64,000 nt of DNA, from contig NZ_JAKKCM010000016.1 of NCBI RefSeq assembly GCF_021728395.1, positions 32,175-96,174 on the forward strand, read 5' to 3'. The first letter of the stretch is position 1; each line of letters begins with the position of its first letter. Source of the stretch: Vibrio sp. J1-1 (GTDB lineage: Bacteria > Pseudomonadota > Gammaproteobacteria > Enterobacterales > Vibrionaceae). The notes below the pieces were generated by a model. It did no database searches. It worked only from the letters and a program-made list of their open reading frames with translations, and was not told where the DNA came from. A program made the translations under genes and the position numbers. Positions 30,789-42,459 of this stretch are shown one piece after another.

Positions 30789-31736
30789 TTATGGCATCTC
30801 GTCGAACTCTGCACCTTCTTTTTCTACTTGAGGTGGCATTAAGTGCTCTTTCTGGATACCCAGTTTTAGCGCTAGTGCTGATGCAACGTAGATAGAAGAG
30901 TAAGTACCTACCGTGATACCAAGTAGCAATGCGGTTGCGAAGCCGTGAATCATAGCACCACCCTGAGCAAACAGCGCAATGACTACGAATAACGTCGTAC
31001 CCGAAGTAATCAATGTACGGCTCAACGTCTGAGTAATTGAAGCGTCCATGATGTCTGCGGGTTCACCTTTACGCATTTTGCGGAAGTTCTCACGGATACG
31101 GTCAAATACAACGATGGTATCGTTGAGCGAGTAACCGACAACCGTGAGTAGTGCTGCAACGATAGTCAGGTCAACTTCAATCTGCATGAACGAGAACACA
31201 CCAAGCGTAATAATGATGTCGTGCGCCAGTGCTAATACTGCACCCGCTGCTAGACGCCATTCAAATCGCATTGATACGTAGAGCAGAATACAGATCAACG
31301 ACACAAGTATCGCTAGACCACCAGCCTCTGTTAGCTCATCACCAACGTTTGGACCTACGAACTCAATTCGGCGCATCTCTACGCTTTCACCCGTACCATC
31401 TTTGATTGCACCAATGATTTGGTTACCCAGCGTTTCACCAGATACATCATCACGAGGACGAAGACGAACCATCACATCGCGTGCGCTACCAAAGTTCTGT
31501 ACCGTCGCGTCGCCGAAGCCTTGAGCATCCAGAGCCGTACGGATTTTTTCCAGATTAGCTGGCTTTTCAAAACCAACTTCAATCAACGTACCGCCTGTGA
31601 AGTCCAGACCCCAGTTCAGCCATTTGGTTGACAACGTGAAGATAGAAGCAGCAATCATAAAGATTGAGAAAATGAAGGCTACTTTCGACCAACGCATAAA
31701 GCCGATCGTCTTCTCTGCTTTTAGAATTTGAAACAT
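30789..31736 (-). CDS. secF: Protein translocase subunit SecF
   Basis: 315 residues with six membrane helices and a periplasmic P4 domain between helices 1 and 2 (about residues 35-135). With SecD it uses the ion gradient to pull proteins out of the SecYEG channel. The RND-like motif in helix 4 region (VAALLTVVGYSLNDTIVVFDRIREN) is intact. In marine vibrios the coupling ion of one SecDF paralogue is sodium. This copy is in the housekeeping yajC-secD-secF operon, 14 bases after secD. Confidence 0.97.
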   Translation of the reverse strand: MFQILKAEKTIGFMRWSKVAFIFSIFMIAASIFTLSTKWLNWGLDFTGGTLIEVGFEKPANLEKIRTALDAQGFGDATVQNFGSARDVMVRLRPRDDVSGETLGNQIIGAIKDGTGESVEMRRIEFVGPNVGDELTEAGGLAILVSLICILLYVSMRFEWRLAAGAVLALAHDIIITLGVFSFMQIEVDLTIVAALLTVVGYSLNDTIVVFDRIRENFRKMRKGEPADIMDASITQTLSRTLITSGTTLFVVIALFAQGGAMIHGFATALLLGITVGTYSSIYVASALALKLGIQKEHLMPPQVEKEGAEFDEMP

Positions 31737-31750
31737 ATTAATTCCCAGCC

Positions 31751-33607
31751 TTAGATCGACAGTTTATCAACGCGTTTGCCACCATACAGAAGGTTCACGA
31801 TACAACGTGTACCAATGATAGCGGTGAACATTGAAGTTAAGATACCGATAGATAGCGTTACCGCGAAACCTTTCACTGCACCTGTACCGACTGCAAACAA
31901 GATGATCGCAGTAATAAGTGTCGTGATATTCGCATCGGCAATTGTACTGAACGCGTTCGCGTAACCTTGGTGAATCGCTTGCTGCGGATTGCGGCCATCG
32001 CGAATTTCTTCCCGGATACGTTCAAAGATCAGTACGTTCGCATCAACGGCCATACCAACGGTTAACACGATACCGGCGATACCCGGCAGCGTCATGGTTG
32101 CACCCGGAATCATCGACATTACACCGATAATCAGCACCAAGTTTGCCATCAGTGCAATGTTAGCAATCAGACCAAAACCACGGTAGTAAAGCAGAGTAAA
32201 GAGCATTACTGCGACCATACCCCAAATACACGCCTGAATACCCATATCGATGTTTTGCTGACCCATTGATGGACCAATGGTACGCTCTTCAACGATAGAA
32301 ATAGGTGCAATTAGAGCACCAGCACGGAGTAGTAGCGCAAGGTTGTGAGCTTCTGCAGCAGAGTCGATACCGGTAATACGGAAGTTACGACCAAGGGCAG
32401 ACTGAATCGTCGCCTGGTTAATCACTTCTTCGTGCTTAGTCAGGATAACTTTGCCTTCCGGCGTCTTACGACCGCTGTCTTTGTACTCAGCAAACACGGT
32501 AGCCATCAGCTTACCGATGTTCTTCTTCGAGAACGCAGACATCTTGTTACCACCTTCACTGTCTAGCGAGATGTTAACTTGAGGACGACCATATTCATCA
32601 ACACTTGAGCTTGCATCCGTGATGCTTGAGCCACCTAAGATAACGCGCTTTTTCAATACAACAGGACGACCGTCGCGATCTTGCTTGATTTCGCTGCCAG
32701 CAGGTGCACGACCATTCGCTGCCGCCGATAGATCCGCTTTATCATCAACTTCGCGGAATTCCAGTGTTGCTGTCGCACCCAGGATTTCTTTCGCACGAGC
32801 GGTATCCTGAACACCAGGAAGCTCAACCACGATACGGCTTGCACCTTGACGTTGAACAAGTGGCTCCGCAACACCGAGTTCGTTTACACGGTTACGTAGA
32901 ATAGTAATGTTTTGTTCTACTGCGTAGTTACGAATCTCTTGTAGGCGTTGTTCAGTGAACCTAGCAACAAGTGCAAAGCGACCATTAGAATCAGAATCGA
33001 CAAAATTCATGTCTGGGTGATTCTTTTCTAATGTACTTTTCGCTTCAGCCAATTGCTCTTCATTACGAAGTAGTACTTCCACCGCTTCTTTACCAGAAGG
33101 GCGAATAGCGCGGTAGCGGATCTTGGCATCACGAAGTTCGCTTCGGAAAGCTTCTTCTTGCTGACCAACCAGCTTTTCCATGGCTGCATCCATATCCACT
33201 TCCATCAAGAAGTGAACACCACCACGTAGATCAAGACCAAGTTTCATTGGCGTTGCGCCAATAGACTCAAGCCAGTCAGGGGTAGAAGGTGCTAGGTTCA
33301 ACGCAACGATAGTGTCGCGACCTAAAGCTTCGTTAATAATATCGCGGGCACTAATCTGAGTATCAGTGTCGGTAAAACGGACAAGAATTGATCCATTCTC
33401 TAGAGCAATGGATTTATGAGAAAGTTGCTCTTTATCAAGAGCAGTAGTGACAGCATCCAGCGTTGACATATCTACAGAGGCGCCACGCGCCCCTGTAACT
33501 TGAATAGCCGGATCTTCACCGTAGATATTTGGAAGTGCGTATAGTGCGGCTGCGATGATCGCAAAAAGCACCATTAAGTACTTCCATAATGGGTAACGGT
33601 TTAGCAC
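31751..33607 (-). CDS. secD: Protein translocase subunit SecD
   Basis: 618 residues, started at GTG 33607 ([13 protein letters not shown]). An N-terminal helix is followed by the large periplasmic P1 domain (about 40-440, containing [16 protein letters not shown] and [22 protein letters not shown]), then five helices with the RND-type motif [21 protein letters not shown] that holds the key Asp. It forms SecDF with SecF and YajC. No VemP-like arrest peptide is seen upstream, unlike the regulated second SecDF of V. alginolyticus. Confidence 0.97.
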   Translation of the reverse strand: MLNRYPLWKYLMVLFAIIAAALYALPNIYGEDPAIQVTGARGASVDMSTLDAVTTALDKEQLSHKSIALENGSILVRFTDTDTQISARDIINEALGRDTIVALNLAPSTPDWLESIGATPMKLGLDLRGGVHFLMEVDMDAAMEKLVGQQEEAFRSELRDAKIRYRAIRPSGKEAVEVLLRNEEQLAEAKSTLEKNHPDMNFVDSDSNGRFALVARFTEQRLQEIRNYAVEQNITILRNRVNELGVAEPLVQRQGASRIVVELPGVQDTARAKEILGATATLEFREVDDKADLSAAANGRAPAGSEIKQDRDGRPVVLKKRVILGGSSITDASSSVDEYGRPQVNISLDSEGGNKMSAFSKKNIGKLMATVFAEYKDSGRKTPEGKVILTKHEEVINQATIQSALGRNFRITGIDSAAEAHNLALLLRAGALIAPISIVEERTIGPSMGQQNIDMGIQACIWGMVAVMLFTLLYYRGFGLIANIALMANLVLIIGVMSMIPGATMTLPGIAGIVLTVGMAVDANVLIFERIREEIRDGRNPQQAIHQGYANAFSTIADANITTLITAIILFAVGTGAVKGFAVTLSIGILTSMFTAIIGTRCIVNLLYGGKRVDKLSI

Positions 33608-33628
33608 AGCGAGGACCCTTTAGCTGTT

Positions 33629-33958
33629 TTATAGAGACTTAAGCGTACCTTTAGGCAACACTGCAGTTACGAAGTCTTTTTTGATTACAACTTCATTGTT
33701 CGCATTAAGCTCGATTGAAATGAAATCATTGTCTTCAGCGATCTTAGTAATTTTACCTACTAGACCACCGCTTGTTAGGACTTCGTCACCTTTGCCCATT
33801 GAAGCCATTAGGTTCTTGTGCTCTTTTACGCGCTTACTTTGTGGGCGGTAAATCATGAAGTAAAAGATCACTGCGAACATGCCAAGCATGATTAGCATTT
33901 CAAAACCGCCGCCTGCTGGTGCGCCTTCTGCTGCTGCGTGAGCCTGAGAAATAAACAT
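33629..33958 (-). CDS. yajC: Preprotein translocase subunit YajC
   Basis: 109 residues. A short periplasmic N-terminus, one membrane helix (about 19-38, MLIMLGMFAVIFYFMIYRP) and a cytoplasmic basic domain (SKRVKEHKNLMASMGKGDEVLTSGGLVGKI). It joins the SecDF complex and can contact AcrB-type pumps. First gene of yajC-secD-secF; separated from tgt by a 165-base gap with a terminator. Confidence 0.96.
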   Translation of the reverse strand: MFISQAHAAAEGAPAGGGFEMLIMLGMFAVIFYFMIYRPQSKRVKEHKNLMASMGKGDEVLTSGGLVGKITKIAEDNDFISIELNANNEVVIKKDFVTAVLPKGTLKSL

Positions 33959-34088
33959 TAAAACATCCTCATTATATTATATTGATAATCCAACAAATTG
34001 GGCTTTCGCAGTTAAGATTCAAGTCTGAAAGTGACTAATAGAGATCACTCTCTCAAAAATAACGTGCGTTAGCCTACTTTATTAGCAA

Positions 34089-34115
34089 AAGCCTCTGGCA
34101 ACATGCCAAAGGCTT
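34089..34115 (-). terminator. tgt terminator
   Basis: AAGCCTCTGGCA (34089-34100) and TGCCAAAGGCTT (34104-34115) pair with one mismatch; on the minus strand TTTTG follows. Confidence 0.8.
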
Positions 34116-34123
34116 TAATTCTT

Positions 34124-35311
<1,188 letters not shown>

Positions 35312-35410
35312 TTAAGGAGCGGTCGCCTTTCCTTGCGAGAGATAAAGCAGACATTCTGTTTTATTTCCTAGCTTACTGCTAGCACTCGTAAATTGCGTTA
35401 TCTTCTTCAT
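35312..35410 (-). CDS. Possible small protein between queA and tgt (32 aa)
   Basis: On the minus strand, ATG 35410 to TAA 35312-35314 encodes 32 residues, starting MKKITQFTSASSKLG. A good ribosome site (GGGGAG) is 9 bases upstream, but it lies in the 3' arm of a 9-base-pair hairpin (35418-35466), which would hide it. The frame is basic and has one Cys. It could be a regulatory leader frame for tgt or chance. No homologue is recalled. Confidence 0.35.
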   Translation of the reverse strand: MKKITQFTSASSKLGNKTECLLYLSQGKATAP

Positions 35411-35413
35411 TGC

Positions 35414-35467
35414 AAGAGACTCCCCAAGACGCTCTTTGCTCACTTAAGGGCGTAAAAATCTGGAGTC
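35414..35467 (-). promoter_or_regulatory. RNA hairpin between queA and tgt
   Basis: AGAGACTCC (plus 35415-35423) and GGAGTCTCT (about 35452-35460 onward) pair over 9 bases, with ACGC/GCGT able to pair inside the loop. No T-tract follows on the minus strand, so it is not a simple terminator of queA. It covers the ribosome site of the small frame at 35312-35410. Confidence 0.5.
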
Positions 35468-35478
35468 TCTATTAAAAA

Positions 35479-36531
35479 CTATGCAGTTTTCTTCTTGATG
35501 AACATTGAGTCACCGTATGAGAAAAAACGGTATTTGTTTTCTACCGCATGATGATAGGCATTCATGGTGTTGTCATAGCCTGCAAATGCACTCACCAACA
35601 TGATCAACGTTGATTCTGGCAGGTGGAAGTTAGTGATCAGACAATCCACCAGCTGGTATTCGTAACCTGGGTAGATAAAGATCTCAGTATCACCAAAGAA
35701 CGGAACCAGTTCCGTCCCCTTCTTCAGTGCATCTTGCGCCGCACTCTCTAGCGAGCGAACTGAAGTTGTCCCCACTGCGATGATGCGGCCGCCACGAGCC
35801 TTAGTTGCATGAATAGCATCCACCACTTCTTGCGGTACTTCTACATACTCAGCATGCATGTGGTGATCATTGATATTGTCGACTTTAACTGGCTGGAACG
35901 TGCCCGCACCAACGTGCAGTGTCACATACGCAAACTCCGCGCCTTTTGCTTTGATATTCTCTAGTAGAACATCATCAAAGTGAAGGCCAGCAGTCGGGGC
36001 AGCTACTGCACCCGGTTTTTGGTTGTATACTGTTTGGTAGCGTTCTTTATCTGCGTCTTCATCTGGGCGGTCGATGTACGGTGGAAGTGGCATATGACCG
36101 ATTTCTTCCAGAATCTCCAGAACCGTCTTATCAGAGTTAAATTTCAGCTCAAACAGTGCGTCATGTCGAGCCACCATTTCAGCGGCGTATTCATCGTTCT
36201 CGCCGACAATAATGGTTGTGCCTGGTTTCGGTGACTTTGAGCAGCGAACATGCGCTAAGATGCTCTTTTCATCCAGCATACGCTCCACCAGCACCTCTAG
36301 CTTGCCGCCAGACTCTTTGCGGCCAAACATACGTGCAGGAATAACACGTGTATTATTGAAAACCACTAGGTCGCCTGGTTGAACTTGCTCCAGCACATCG
36401 GTAAATGTGCCATCAACAATCTCACCAGTATTGCCGTCCATTTGCAGTAGTCGGCTAGCTGTACGCTCCGGCTGAGGGTAGCGAGCGATAAGTTCATCTG
36501 GAAGGTCGAAATGGAAATCTGATACTTGCAT
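35479..36531 (-). CDS. queA: S-adenosylmethionine:tRNA ribosyltransferase-isomerase QueA
   Basis: 350 residues, the usual length. It transfers and rearranges the ribosyl part of SAM onto preQ1-modified tRNA to give epoxyqueuosine. Typical motifs: [24 protein letters not shown] at the N-terminus (shown in part), [22 protein letters not shown] and [21 protein letters not shown]. It precedes tgt by 221 bases. Confidence 0.98.
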   Translation of the reverse strand: MQVSDFHFDLPDELIARYPQPERTASRLLQMDGNTGEIVDGTFTDVLEQVQPGDLVVFNNTRVIPARMFGRKESGGKLEVLVERMLDEKSILAHVRCSKSPKPGTTIIVGENDEYAAEMVARHDALFELKFNSDKTVLEILEEIGHMPLPPYIDRPDEDADKERYQTVYNQKPGAVAAPTAGLHFDDVLLENIKAKGAEFAYVTLHVGAGTFQPVKVDNINDHHMHAEYVEVPQEVVDAIHATKARGGRIIAVGTTSVRSLESAAQDALKKGTELVPFFGDTEIFIYPGYEYQLVDCLITNFHLPESTLIMLVSAFAGYDNTMNAYHHAVENKYRFFSYGDSMFIKKKTA

Positions 36532-36714
36532 GTTACTTGTCTTATATATTGGTCAAATCACGTCTAAGACGACGATAAAATTGCGACGAGTTTTTCGCAG
36601 CAGACTAGTATATGTTTAGATGCTGCAATAGCAAGTTAATCCCCAGAATATCGCTGTAAAAGCTGCCATAAAGAGTGTAATAAACAGTTAAATTGGCATG
36701 TTTGCAGGCAATAA

Positions 36715-36739
36715 AAAAGCAGCGACCTTCGCTGCTTTT
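36715..36739 (-). terminator. Terminator of the serine protease gene
   Basis: AAAAGCAGCGA (36715-36725) and TCGCTGCTTTT (36729-36739) form an 11-base-pair stem with a 3-base loop and a T-run on the minus strand. Confidence 0.92.
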
Positions 36740-36764
36740 CGAATTTAGGTTTGATTAACAAGCC

Positions 36765-37913
36765 TTAGGTGTTTTGTGCTCTACGCCATGCTAGCAATCC
36801 CAACAGGGATAAGAGACCAAGGTTTAGACTGCCACCACCGTCGCTCGTGTCTCTGAAGTTACAGTTGTTGGTTGCAATACCGTCGTGACACTCATCGGTA
36901 TCACCGTCTTCGATGTCAGTAAGAAACTCAGGAGCAATAATGTAACTGCTTGGAGGGCCATCCCCCGTAATGTATGACTGCACCCAGTCATAATACTGAC
37001 TGACTTTGGTATAGTAAATCGGAATGGTCAGGGAGCCACAATCGGGTGTAATTATGGGCCCACCACTTACGATACCAATCTGTTTACCGGTCGAGATATC
37101 AACCAGCGGTCCGCCGCTATCTCCGTTACAGGCGGAATTACCATACTGGGTACTGTCCTCCTCTTCTAAAACATCATTAATGGTTGGCAGGGTACAAATT
37201 TTTGTGGTGTTTGTAGGCGAGTTAATGGCGACAGGAAACATACTGCCACTTTCCAGACGTTCATAACATTTATCAATCGGCAAAAAAGCAATAGTGGTAG
37301 TCTTTAATGTCGTTGATGTTTCATCCGAAGTTGGCTTTGTTACTCCCCAGCCAAATACTTGAACATTGGCTGAGCGTTGATTGGTCTGATAGTTTTCATC
37401 CCAGTCAGAGGCAAGCCGAGCTTCAATATCGATCATTTCTTCTTTCGTTGCCAGATCAGCAGTACTGACATTAGTGACCGGACGATCGAGATAAAGTAAC
37501 GCTATATCGCTATCCAGAGCGGTTTGAATTGGGGTAACGCTACCATCACTTTCTGGTTTTGCTTTAGCAAACGGAGTGTACTTGGGATGCACGACTACAT
37601 GAGAAACAGAGTAATAATTATCGATACTGGTGTCGTTTAGATTATGGACCTTCGCGGTAACTGCGAGTTCTCCTGGTTGAGTGACATAGTAGCTCGCTTC
37701 GTTGGCTCCCTCCCCCATCACCACGCAGTGTGCGGCTGTCATTACCCACTGGTTGGTCAGCATTGTGCCACCGCAAATCGGAAACTCGGCCATATTACTG
37801 GCTCGAATAGACACACGATCTGCTGGGTTGGTTTCTTCTTCTCCTAGCACAATCGCCTGCGCTGATTGCACACTTAGCGCTATAGCCACTATCGCAAATA
37901 GTTTTTTGTACAT
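36765..37913 (-). CDS. Secreted trypsin-like serine protease with GlyGly-CTERM tail
   Basis: 382 residues from ATG 37913, which starts the signal peptide MYKKLFAIVAIALSVQSAQA; the longer frame to 37973 adds a charged stretch and is unlikely. An S1 family protease: catalytic His in MTAAHCV, Asp in DSDIALL and Ser in NGDSGGPLV; the Asp six residues before the Ser that sets trypsin-like specificity is not obvious (SACNGDSGG). The C-terminus has DGGGS, a hydrophobic helix (LNLGLLSLLGLLAW) and basic RRAQ, the GlyGly-CTERM signal processed by rhombosortase in species with a type II secretion system. Expected at the cell surface or outside. Confidence 0.92.
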   Translation of the reverse strand: MYKKLFAIVAIALSVQSAQAIVLGEEETNPADRVSIRASNMAEFPICGGTMLTNQWVMTAAHCVVMGEGANEASYYVTQPGELAVTAKVHNLNDTSIDNYYSVSHVVVHPKYTPFAKAKPESDGSVTPIQTALDSDIALLYLDRPVTNVSTADLATKEEMIDIEARLASDWDENYQTNQRSANVQVFGWGVTKPTSDETSTTLKTTTIAFLPIDKCYERLESGSMFPVAINSPTNTTKICTLPTINDVLEEEDSTQYGNSACNGDSGGPLVDISTGKQIGIVSGGPIITPDCGSLTIPIYYTKVSQYYDWVQSYITGDGPPSSYIIAPEFLTDIEDGDTDECHDGIATNNCNFRDTSDGGGSLNLGLLSLLGLLAWRRAQNT

Positions 37914-38229
37914 AGTCGTCTTCAGTTTAGTAAGCCTGAGCTTATCTTCTTCGACAGGGCAAACAGGGAACATCAGACAAATACAAATGTGCGATTCAAT
38001 TCATTGGATTACTTTTTAAGCACTTTCAATATCAGAGAGAAATGCAAACTCGGTCGCACAGAAGTCAACCAACCCAAAGTGACAAATTTATAGATACTCA
38101 GCCCATTGAATAGCCAAAATCTGATTTTATTTCATCGTTCTATTTTATTGATAAAAAACGGGGTGGCTCTCAGATATACGGAAAAATATTCTCTATATTT
38201 AAATAAGGACAATGCTGCTGGAGGTTTCT
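37914..38229. other. Divergent promoter region between the protease and CBS genes
   Basis: 316 bases, AT-rich toward the CBS gene. TTGATA (about 38147) and several TATA-like hexamers exist, but no promoter stands out. No RNA gene or frame of note was seen. Confidence 0.4.
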
Positions 38230-38688
38230 ATGATCAAGGTTGAAGACATGATGACTCGCCACCCTCATACCCTGTCAAAAGCGCATACCTTGCGTGACGC
38301 AAAAGAGATGATGGAAGCGCTTGATATTCGACACATTCCGGTTATTGACGCCAATAAACATTTACAAGGCTTGGTGACTCAACGCGATATTCTTGCGGCT
38401 CAAGAATCTAGTTTACACCCAGATCAGGCTGAGCAATCTTTTACCATCGACACTCCTCTCGAAAAAATGATGCACACCAACATCATGACAGCAGAACCGC
38501 GCGCTGGTTTAAAAGAGAGTGCCATCTATATGCAAAAGCACAAAGTTGGCTGTTTACCTGTCGTTAATAAAGGGCAATTAGTCGGCATTATTACAGACAG
38601 TGATTTTGTGACCATTGCGATTAACTTGCTCGAACTCCAAGAAGAAGTCGAACCAGAAGAGATCGAGCCAGACGAAGAAACACAATAA
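38230..38688 (+). CDS. CBS domain-containing protein
   Basis: 152 residues from ATG 38230, which has GGAGG five bases upstream; ATG 38212 is upstream of that site. It consists of two CBS domains (VEDMMTRHPHTLSKAHTLRDA... with IPVIDANKHLQGLVTQRDIL, and MHTNIMTAEPRAGLKESA... with LPVVNKGQLVGIITDSDF), which bind adenine nucleotides, and a Glu-rich tail (EEVEPEEIEPDEETQ). No catalytic domain is attached. It may regulate a partner by energy state; partner unknown. Convergent with aceA. Confidence 0.9.
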   Translation: MIKVEDMMTRHPHTLSKAHTLRDAKEMMEALDIRHIPVIDANKHLQGLVTQRDILAAQESSLHPDQAEQSFTIDTPLEKMMHTNIMTAEPRAGLKESAIYMQKHKVGCLPVVNKGQLVGIITDSDFVTIAINLLELQEEVEPEEIEPDEETQ

Positions 38689-38742
38689 CACCTGCATTGT
38701 GTCTGAGTTGGCTGGAGCTGAGAGTCTATCCGTCTACAAAAT

Positions 38743-38768
38743 AAAAAAGAGCGGCAATAATGCCGCTC
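38743..38768 (-). terminator. aceA terminator (shared with the CBS gene)
   Basis: GAGCGGCA (38749-38756) and TGCCGCTC (38761-38768) form a perfect 8-base-pair stem; six T follow on the minus strand. Confidence 0.9.
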
Positions 38769-38819
38769 AATATGCCACTACTGGCGTCGTTTTGGGAAAT
38801 CGAAACTTTGCCTAACTAA

Positions 38820-40130
38820 TTAGAATTGGTCTTCTTCAGTCGAACCCGTTAGTGCCGTAACCGATGAGTTACCACCTTGAATCGTATTGGTCATTCTGTC
38901 GAAGTAACCTGTACCTACTTCTTGCTGGTGAGCTACGAATGTGTAACCTTTTTCTGCAGCTTGGAACTCTGGGCGCTGTACTTTCTCAACGTAATGACGC
39001 ATACCTTCACCTTGAGCATAAGCATGTGCCAGTTCAAACATGTTAAACCACATGTTATGGATACCCGCTAGAGTGATGAACTGGTACTTGTAGCCCATGT
39101 TTGCAAGCTCTTGCTGGAATTTAGCAATAGTCTCAGCATCCAGGTTTTTCTCCCAGTTGAACGATGGAGAACAGTTGTATGCAAGCAGCTGATCTGGGTA
39201 CTCAGCGTGAATTGCTTCTGCAAACTTACGCGCTTCTTCAAGACACGGTGTTGCCGTTTCACACCAGATCAAATCTGCGTATGGTGCGTAAGCCAGACCA
39301 CGAGAGATTGCCTGGTCGATACCAGCACGCACACGGTAGAAACCTTCAGCTGTACGCTCGCCGTCAATAAAGTCTTTATCATATGGGTCGCAATCAGATG
39401 TTAGAAGGTCAGCCGCGTTCGCATCAGTACGTGCGATAACCAGCGTTGTTGTACCCGCTACGTCTGCAGCCAGACGAGCTGCAACCAGTTTTTGTACCGC
39501 TTCTTGAGTCGGAACCAGTACTTTACCGCCCATGTGACCACACTTCTTAACTGAAGCAAGTTGGTCTTCGAAGTGAACGCCCGCCGCACCTGCTTCAATC
39601 ATAGATTTCATCAGTTCGTAAGCGTTTAGTACGCCACCAAAGCCCGCTTCTGCATCCGCTACGATAGGTAGGAAGTAATCGATACCACCTTCATCTTCTG
39701 GAGACTTGCCGCCCGCCCACTGGATTTGGTCAGCACGGCGGAAAGAGTTATTGATACGCTTAACAACAGAAGGTACTGAGTCTACAGGGTATAGCGATTG
39801 GTCTGGGTACATTGTTGAGGCAGTATTGTTATCTGCAGCAACCTGCCAACCTGATAGGTAAATCGCTTCGATACCCGCTTTCGCTTGTTGTACCGCTTGG
39901 CCGCCAGTCAGCGCGCCCAGACAGTTAACGTAACCCTTTTTCGCGCTACCGTTGACCAGTGACCACAATTTGTCTGCACCACGCTGTGCAATTGTGTTTG
40001 CAGGAACCATAGAGCCACGAAGTTCCACAACTTCTTCAGCAGTGTAAGTACGCTTCACATTTTTCCAGCGTGGATTCGTTGCCCAGTCTTTTTCTAAAGC
40101 TTCAATTTGTTGGCGGCGAGTTAATGTCAT
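38820..40130 (-). CDS. aceA: Isocitrate lyase
   Basis: 436 residues from ATG 40130 ([16 protein letters not shown]) with GAGGG upstream; the frame extends to 40214 without a credible start. It cleaves isocitrate to glyoxylate and succinate, the first step of the glyoxylate shunt. The active-site Cys is in [16 protein letters not shown]. It is essential for growth on acetate or fatty acids. It follows aceB by 131 bases and is probably co-transcribed. Confidence 0.97.
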   Translation of the reverse strand: MTLTRRQQIEALEKDWATNPRWKNVKRTYTAEEVVELRGSMVPANTIAQRGADKLWSLVNGSAKKGYVNCLGALTGGQAVQQAKAGIEAIYLSGWQVAADNNTASTMYPDQSLYPVDSVPSVVKRINNSFRRADQIQWAGGKSPEDEGGIDYFLPIVADAEAGFGGVLNAYELMKSMIEAGAAGVHFEDQLASVKKCGHMGGKVLVPTQEAVQKLVAARLAADVAGTTTLVIARTDANAADLLTSDCDPYDKDFIDGERTAEGFYRVRAGIDQAISRGLAYAPYADLIWCETATPCLEEARKFAEAIHAEYPDQLLAYNCSPSFNWEKNLDAETIAKFQQELANMGYKYQFITLAGIHNMWFNMFELAHAYAQGEGMRHYVEKVQRPEFQAAEKGYTFVAHQQEVGTGYFDRMTNTIQGGNSSVTALTGSTEEDQF

Positions 40131-40261
40131 TGGTCTATCCCTCTTTATAATTTGCACTTTTGGTATGTGCGTTGAGTTCCCGTTCTCAGGCAGTACATCC
40201 TTATCTGCCATCAAAGTTCTTCACGTTATTGGTTTTGTGTTGTTTTTTGGTATTCGTATTC

Positions 40262-41890
40262 TTAATCCAAGTAGTCATAACCTGGAATGGTCAAGAAGTT
40301 CGTTAGCTCATCGCTGGTTGTCAGCTTCGCCATAAGTTGCGCAGCCTCCTCAAAGCGACCGGCTTGATAACGCTCTTCTCCGATTTCTTGTTTCACGACT
40401 TCTACTTCTTCTTTCAAGTAGGATTCAAACAGTTCTTTTGTGACTTTTTGGCCGTTATCCAGCGACTTACCATGTTGAATCCATTGCCAGATCGAAGCGC
40501 GAGAAATCTCTGCGGTAGCAGCATCTTCCATTAGGCCGTAGATTGGCACACAACCGTTGCCAGAAATCCAAGCTTCGATGTATTGCAGCGCAACACGGAT
40601 GTTATGACGCATACCTTGTTCTGTACGCTCACCTTCACACGGTTCAAGCAATTCTGTTGCGGTGATGGGTGCATCTTCAGAACGGCTAACTTCCAACTGG
40701 TTTGAACGATCTCCAAGAATATTGCTGAATACTTCCATTGCGGTATCCGCCAGACCAGGGTGCGCGACCCAAGTTCCGTCGTGACCATTGTTCGCTTCCA
40801 AAGACTTATCGTTGTGAATCTTATCCAGAACCTTCTGGTTTTCTTCTTGGTCTTTTGCAGGAATGAAAGCGGCCATGCCACCCATCGCAAATGCACCACG
40901 TTTATGACAAGTACGTACCAGTAGTCGTGAGTAAGCATTTAGAAATGGCTTATCCATGGTCACAACCTGACGGTCTGGTAATACGCGATCTGGGTGGTTT
41001 TTCAGTGTTTTGATGTAGCTAAAGATGTAATCCCAGCGACCACAGTTAAGACCTACGATATGCTCTTTAAGCGAGAACAAAATCTCGTCCATTTCGAACA
41101 CAGCAGACAGTGTCTCGATAAGTACCGTTGCTTTGATCGTGCCAGTATCAAGACCAAAGTACTCTTCTGTGAAATGGAACACTTCACTCCACCACTTCGC
41201 TTCGTGGTGAGATTGTAGCTTCGGAATATAGAAGTAAGGACCGCTGCCTTTTTGCAGTAACGTTTTGTAGTTATTGTAGAAATACAGCGCGAAATCAAAT
41301 AACGCCCCTGGAATGATCTGACCGTGCCACGTAACGTGTTTTTCTTTTAAATGAAGGCCGCGTACACGGCAGATCAACACCGCTGGGTCGTCTGCCAGCT
41401 GATAATGCTTACCGTTGCCAGGATTGGTGTAACTGATGGTACCATTGACCGCATCACGCAAGTTCACCTGACCATCCAATACCTTGGTCCAAGCAGGTGA
41501 CATCGAGTCTTCGAAGTCCGCCATAAACACTTTTACATTCGCATTCAGAGCGTTAATCACCATTTTACGATCCGTTGGACCAGTGATTTCAACTCGGCGA
41601 TCTTGCAGATCTTGTGGAATCCCCAAGATCTTCCAGCTTCCTTCGCGGATGTCTTGCGTTTCTGGCAAAAAGTCAGGTAGTTCACCAGCATCAATGCGCG
41701 CTTGTTTTTCTTCTCGAGCTTGCAGCAGTTGTTCTACACGTCCGGCATATTTTTCACAAAGCAGTGATAAGAAGGTTTGGGCCTCTGAAGGGAAAATTGC
41801 CTGATGTTCCGGAGCAAGTGCACCAGTAACCTCAAGCATGCCTTGGGTCTGCTTCGTTGGTTGTGTTTTTTGTTCTGTCTGAGCAAGCAT
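40262..41890 (-). CDS. aceB: Malate synthase A
   Basis: 542 residues from ATG 41890, nine bases after AAGGA; ATG 41896 is too near that site. It condenses glyoxylate with acetyl-CoA to malate. The beta8/alpha8 barrel carries MADFEDSMSP near residue 115, IETLSAVFEMDEILF and GLNCGRWDYIFSYIK, typical of the AceB isoform. First gene of aceBA, preceded by a 606-base intergenic region rich in inverted repeats that probably holds its control sites. Confidence 0.97.
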   Translation of the reverse strand: MLAQTEQKTQPTKQTQGMLEVTGALAPEHQAIFPSEAQTFLSLLCEKYAGRVEQLLQAREEKQARIDAGELPDFLPETQDIREGSWKILGIPQDLQDRRVEITGPTDRKMVINALNANVKVFMADFEDSMSPAWTKVLDGQVNLRDAVNGTISYTNPGNGKHYQLADDPAVLICRVRGLHLKEKHVTWHGQIIPGALFDFALYFYNNYKTLLQKGSGPYFYIPKLQSHHEAKWWSEVFHFTEEYFGLDTGTIKATVLIETLSAVFEMDEILFSLKEHIVGLNCGRWDYIFSYIKTLKNHPDRVLPDRQVVTMDKPFLNAYSRLLVRTCHKRGAFAMGGMAAFIPAKDQEENQKVLDKIHNDKSLEANNGHDGTWVAHPGLADTAMEVFSNILGDRSNQLEVSRSEDAPITATELLEPCEGERTEQGMRHNIRVALQYIEAWISGNGCVPIYGLMEDAATAEISRASIWQWIQHGKSLDNGQKVTKELFESYLKEEVEVVKQEIGEERYQAGRFEEAAQLMAKLTTSDELTNFLTIPGYDYLD

Positions 41891-42386
41891 AATCATTCAT
41901 CCTTAACGTGCTTTATCAATCTTGGGCAGTCAGCGAAAAGCTACATTTGTAAGTTACGAACAACAAATTACATCCTGAATATTTGTGTTCATTTCTTGTG
42001 GCCCTGACTAGAGATTGCATAAAAAAGTGTGCTTTTGCAATCTAGACATAAGTCTTACCGGCCGTTAAATAAGCTATATCAACAAAGGGGTTAGAGGAAC
42101 CCCCAAGGTAAATAAAAGTTGAAATTCGAAGTTTTATTCGGCGCGAAACAAACGGTTGATTTTCGATACCATTTTGTAAGTTATTACGTAATTAAATTAC
42201 ATGATTTTTTTGATGTAAATATCATTTAAAACAGGTGTATTAATAGATTGGTAGGGGGAAGACCCTTGTATTCACAAGGGGGAGAGCAAAGAATTCAAAC
42301 AAAGACTAAACACTATGCATAAGCAGATGTGTAAAATTAACATTGTAAAATTTCACTATTTTATGAAATCTTCATCAAAGAAAAGC

Positions 42387-42400
42387 TGTAAAATTTTACA
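42387..42400. promoter_or_regulatory. Perfect palindrome TGTAAAATTTTACA, possible operator
   Basis: A 14-base perfect palindrome with two extra TGTAAAATT half-sites about 40-60 bases to the left. The spacing suggests a multi-site DNA-binding protein, but the regulator is not identified. It is closer to the oxyR terminator than to aceB. Confidence 0.35.
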
Positions 42401-42431
42401 AGTTAAAGTTTACGAACAGAACAAAATGCTA

Positions 42432-42459
42432 AAAAGCACACCATTTACAGTGTGCTTTT
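42432..42459 (-). terminator. oxyR terminator
   Basis: AAGCACAC (42434-42441) and GTGTGCTT (42450-42457) form an 8-base-pair stem; on the minus strand TTTT follows. Confidence 0.85.

Noticed and set aside
33959-34123. VemP-like arrest peptide upstream of yajC-secDF
   Set aside because: The 165-base gap has no suitable frame and contains the tgt terminator; this is the housekeeping secDF copy.
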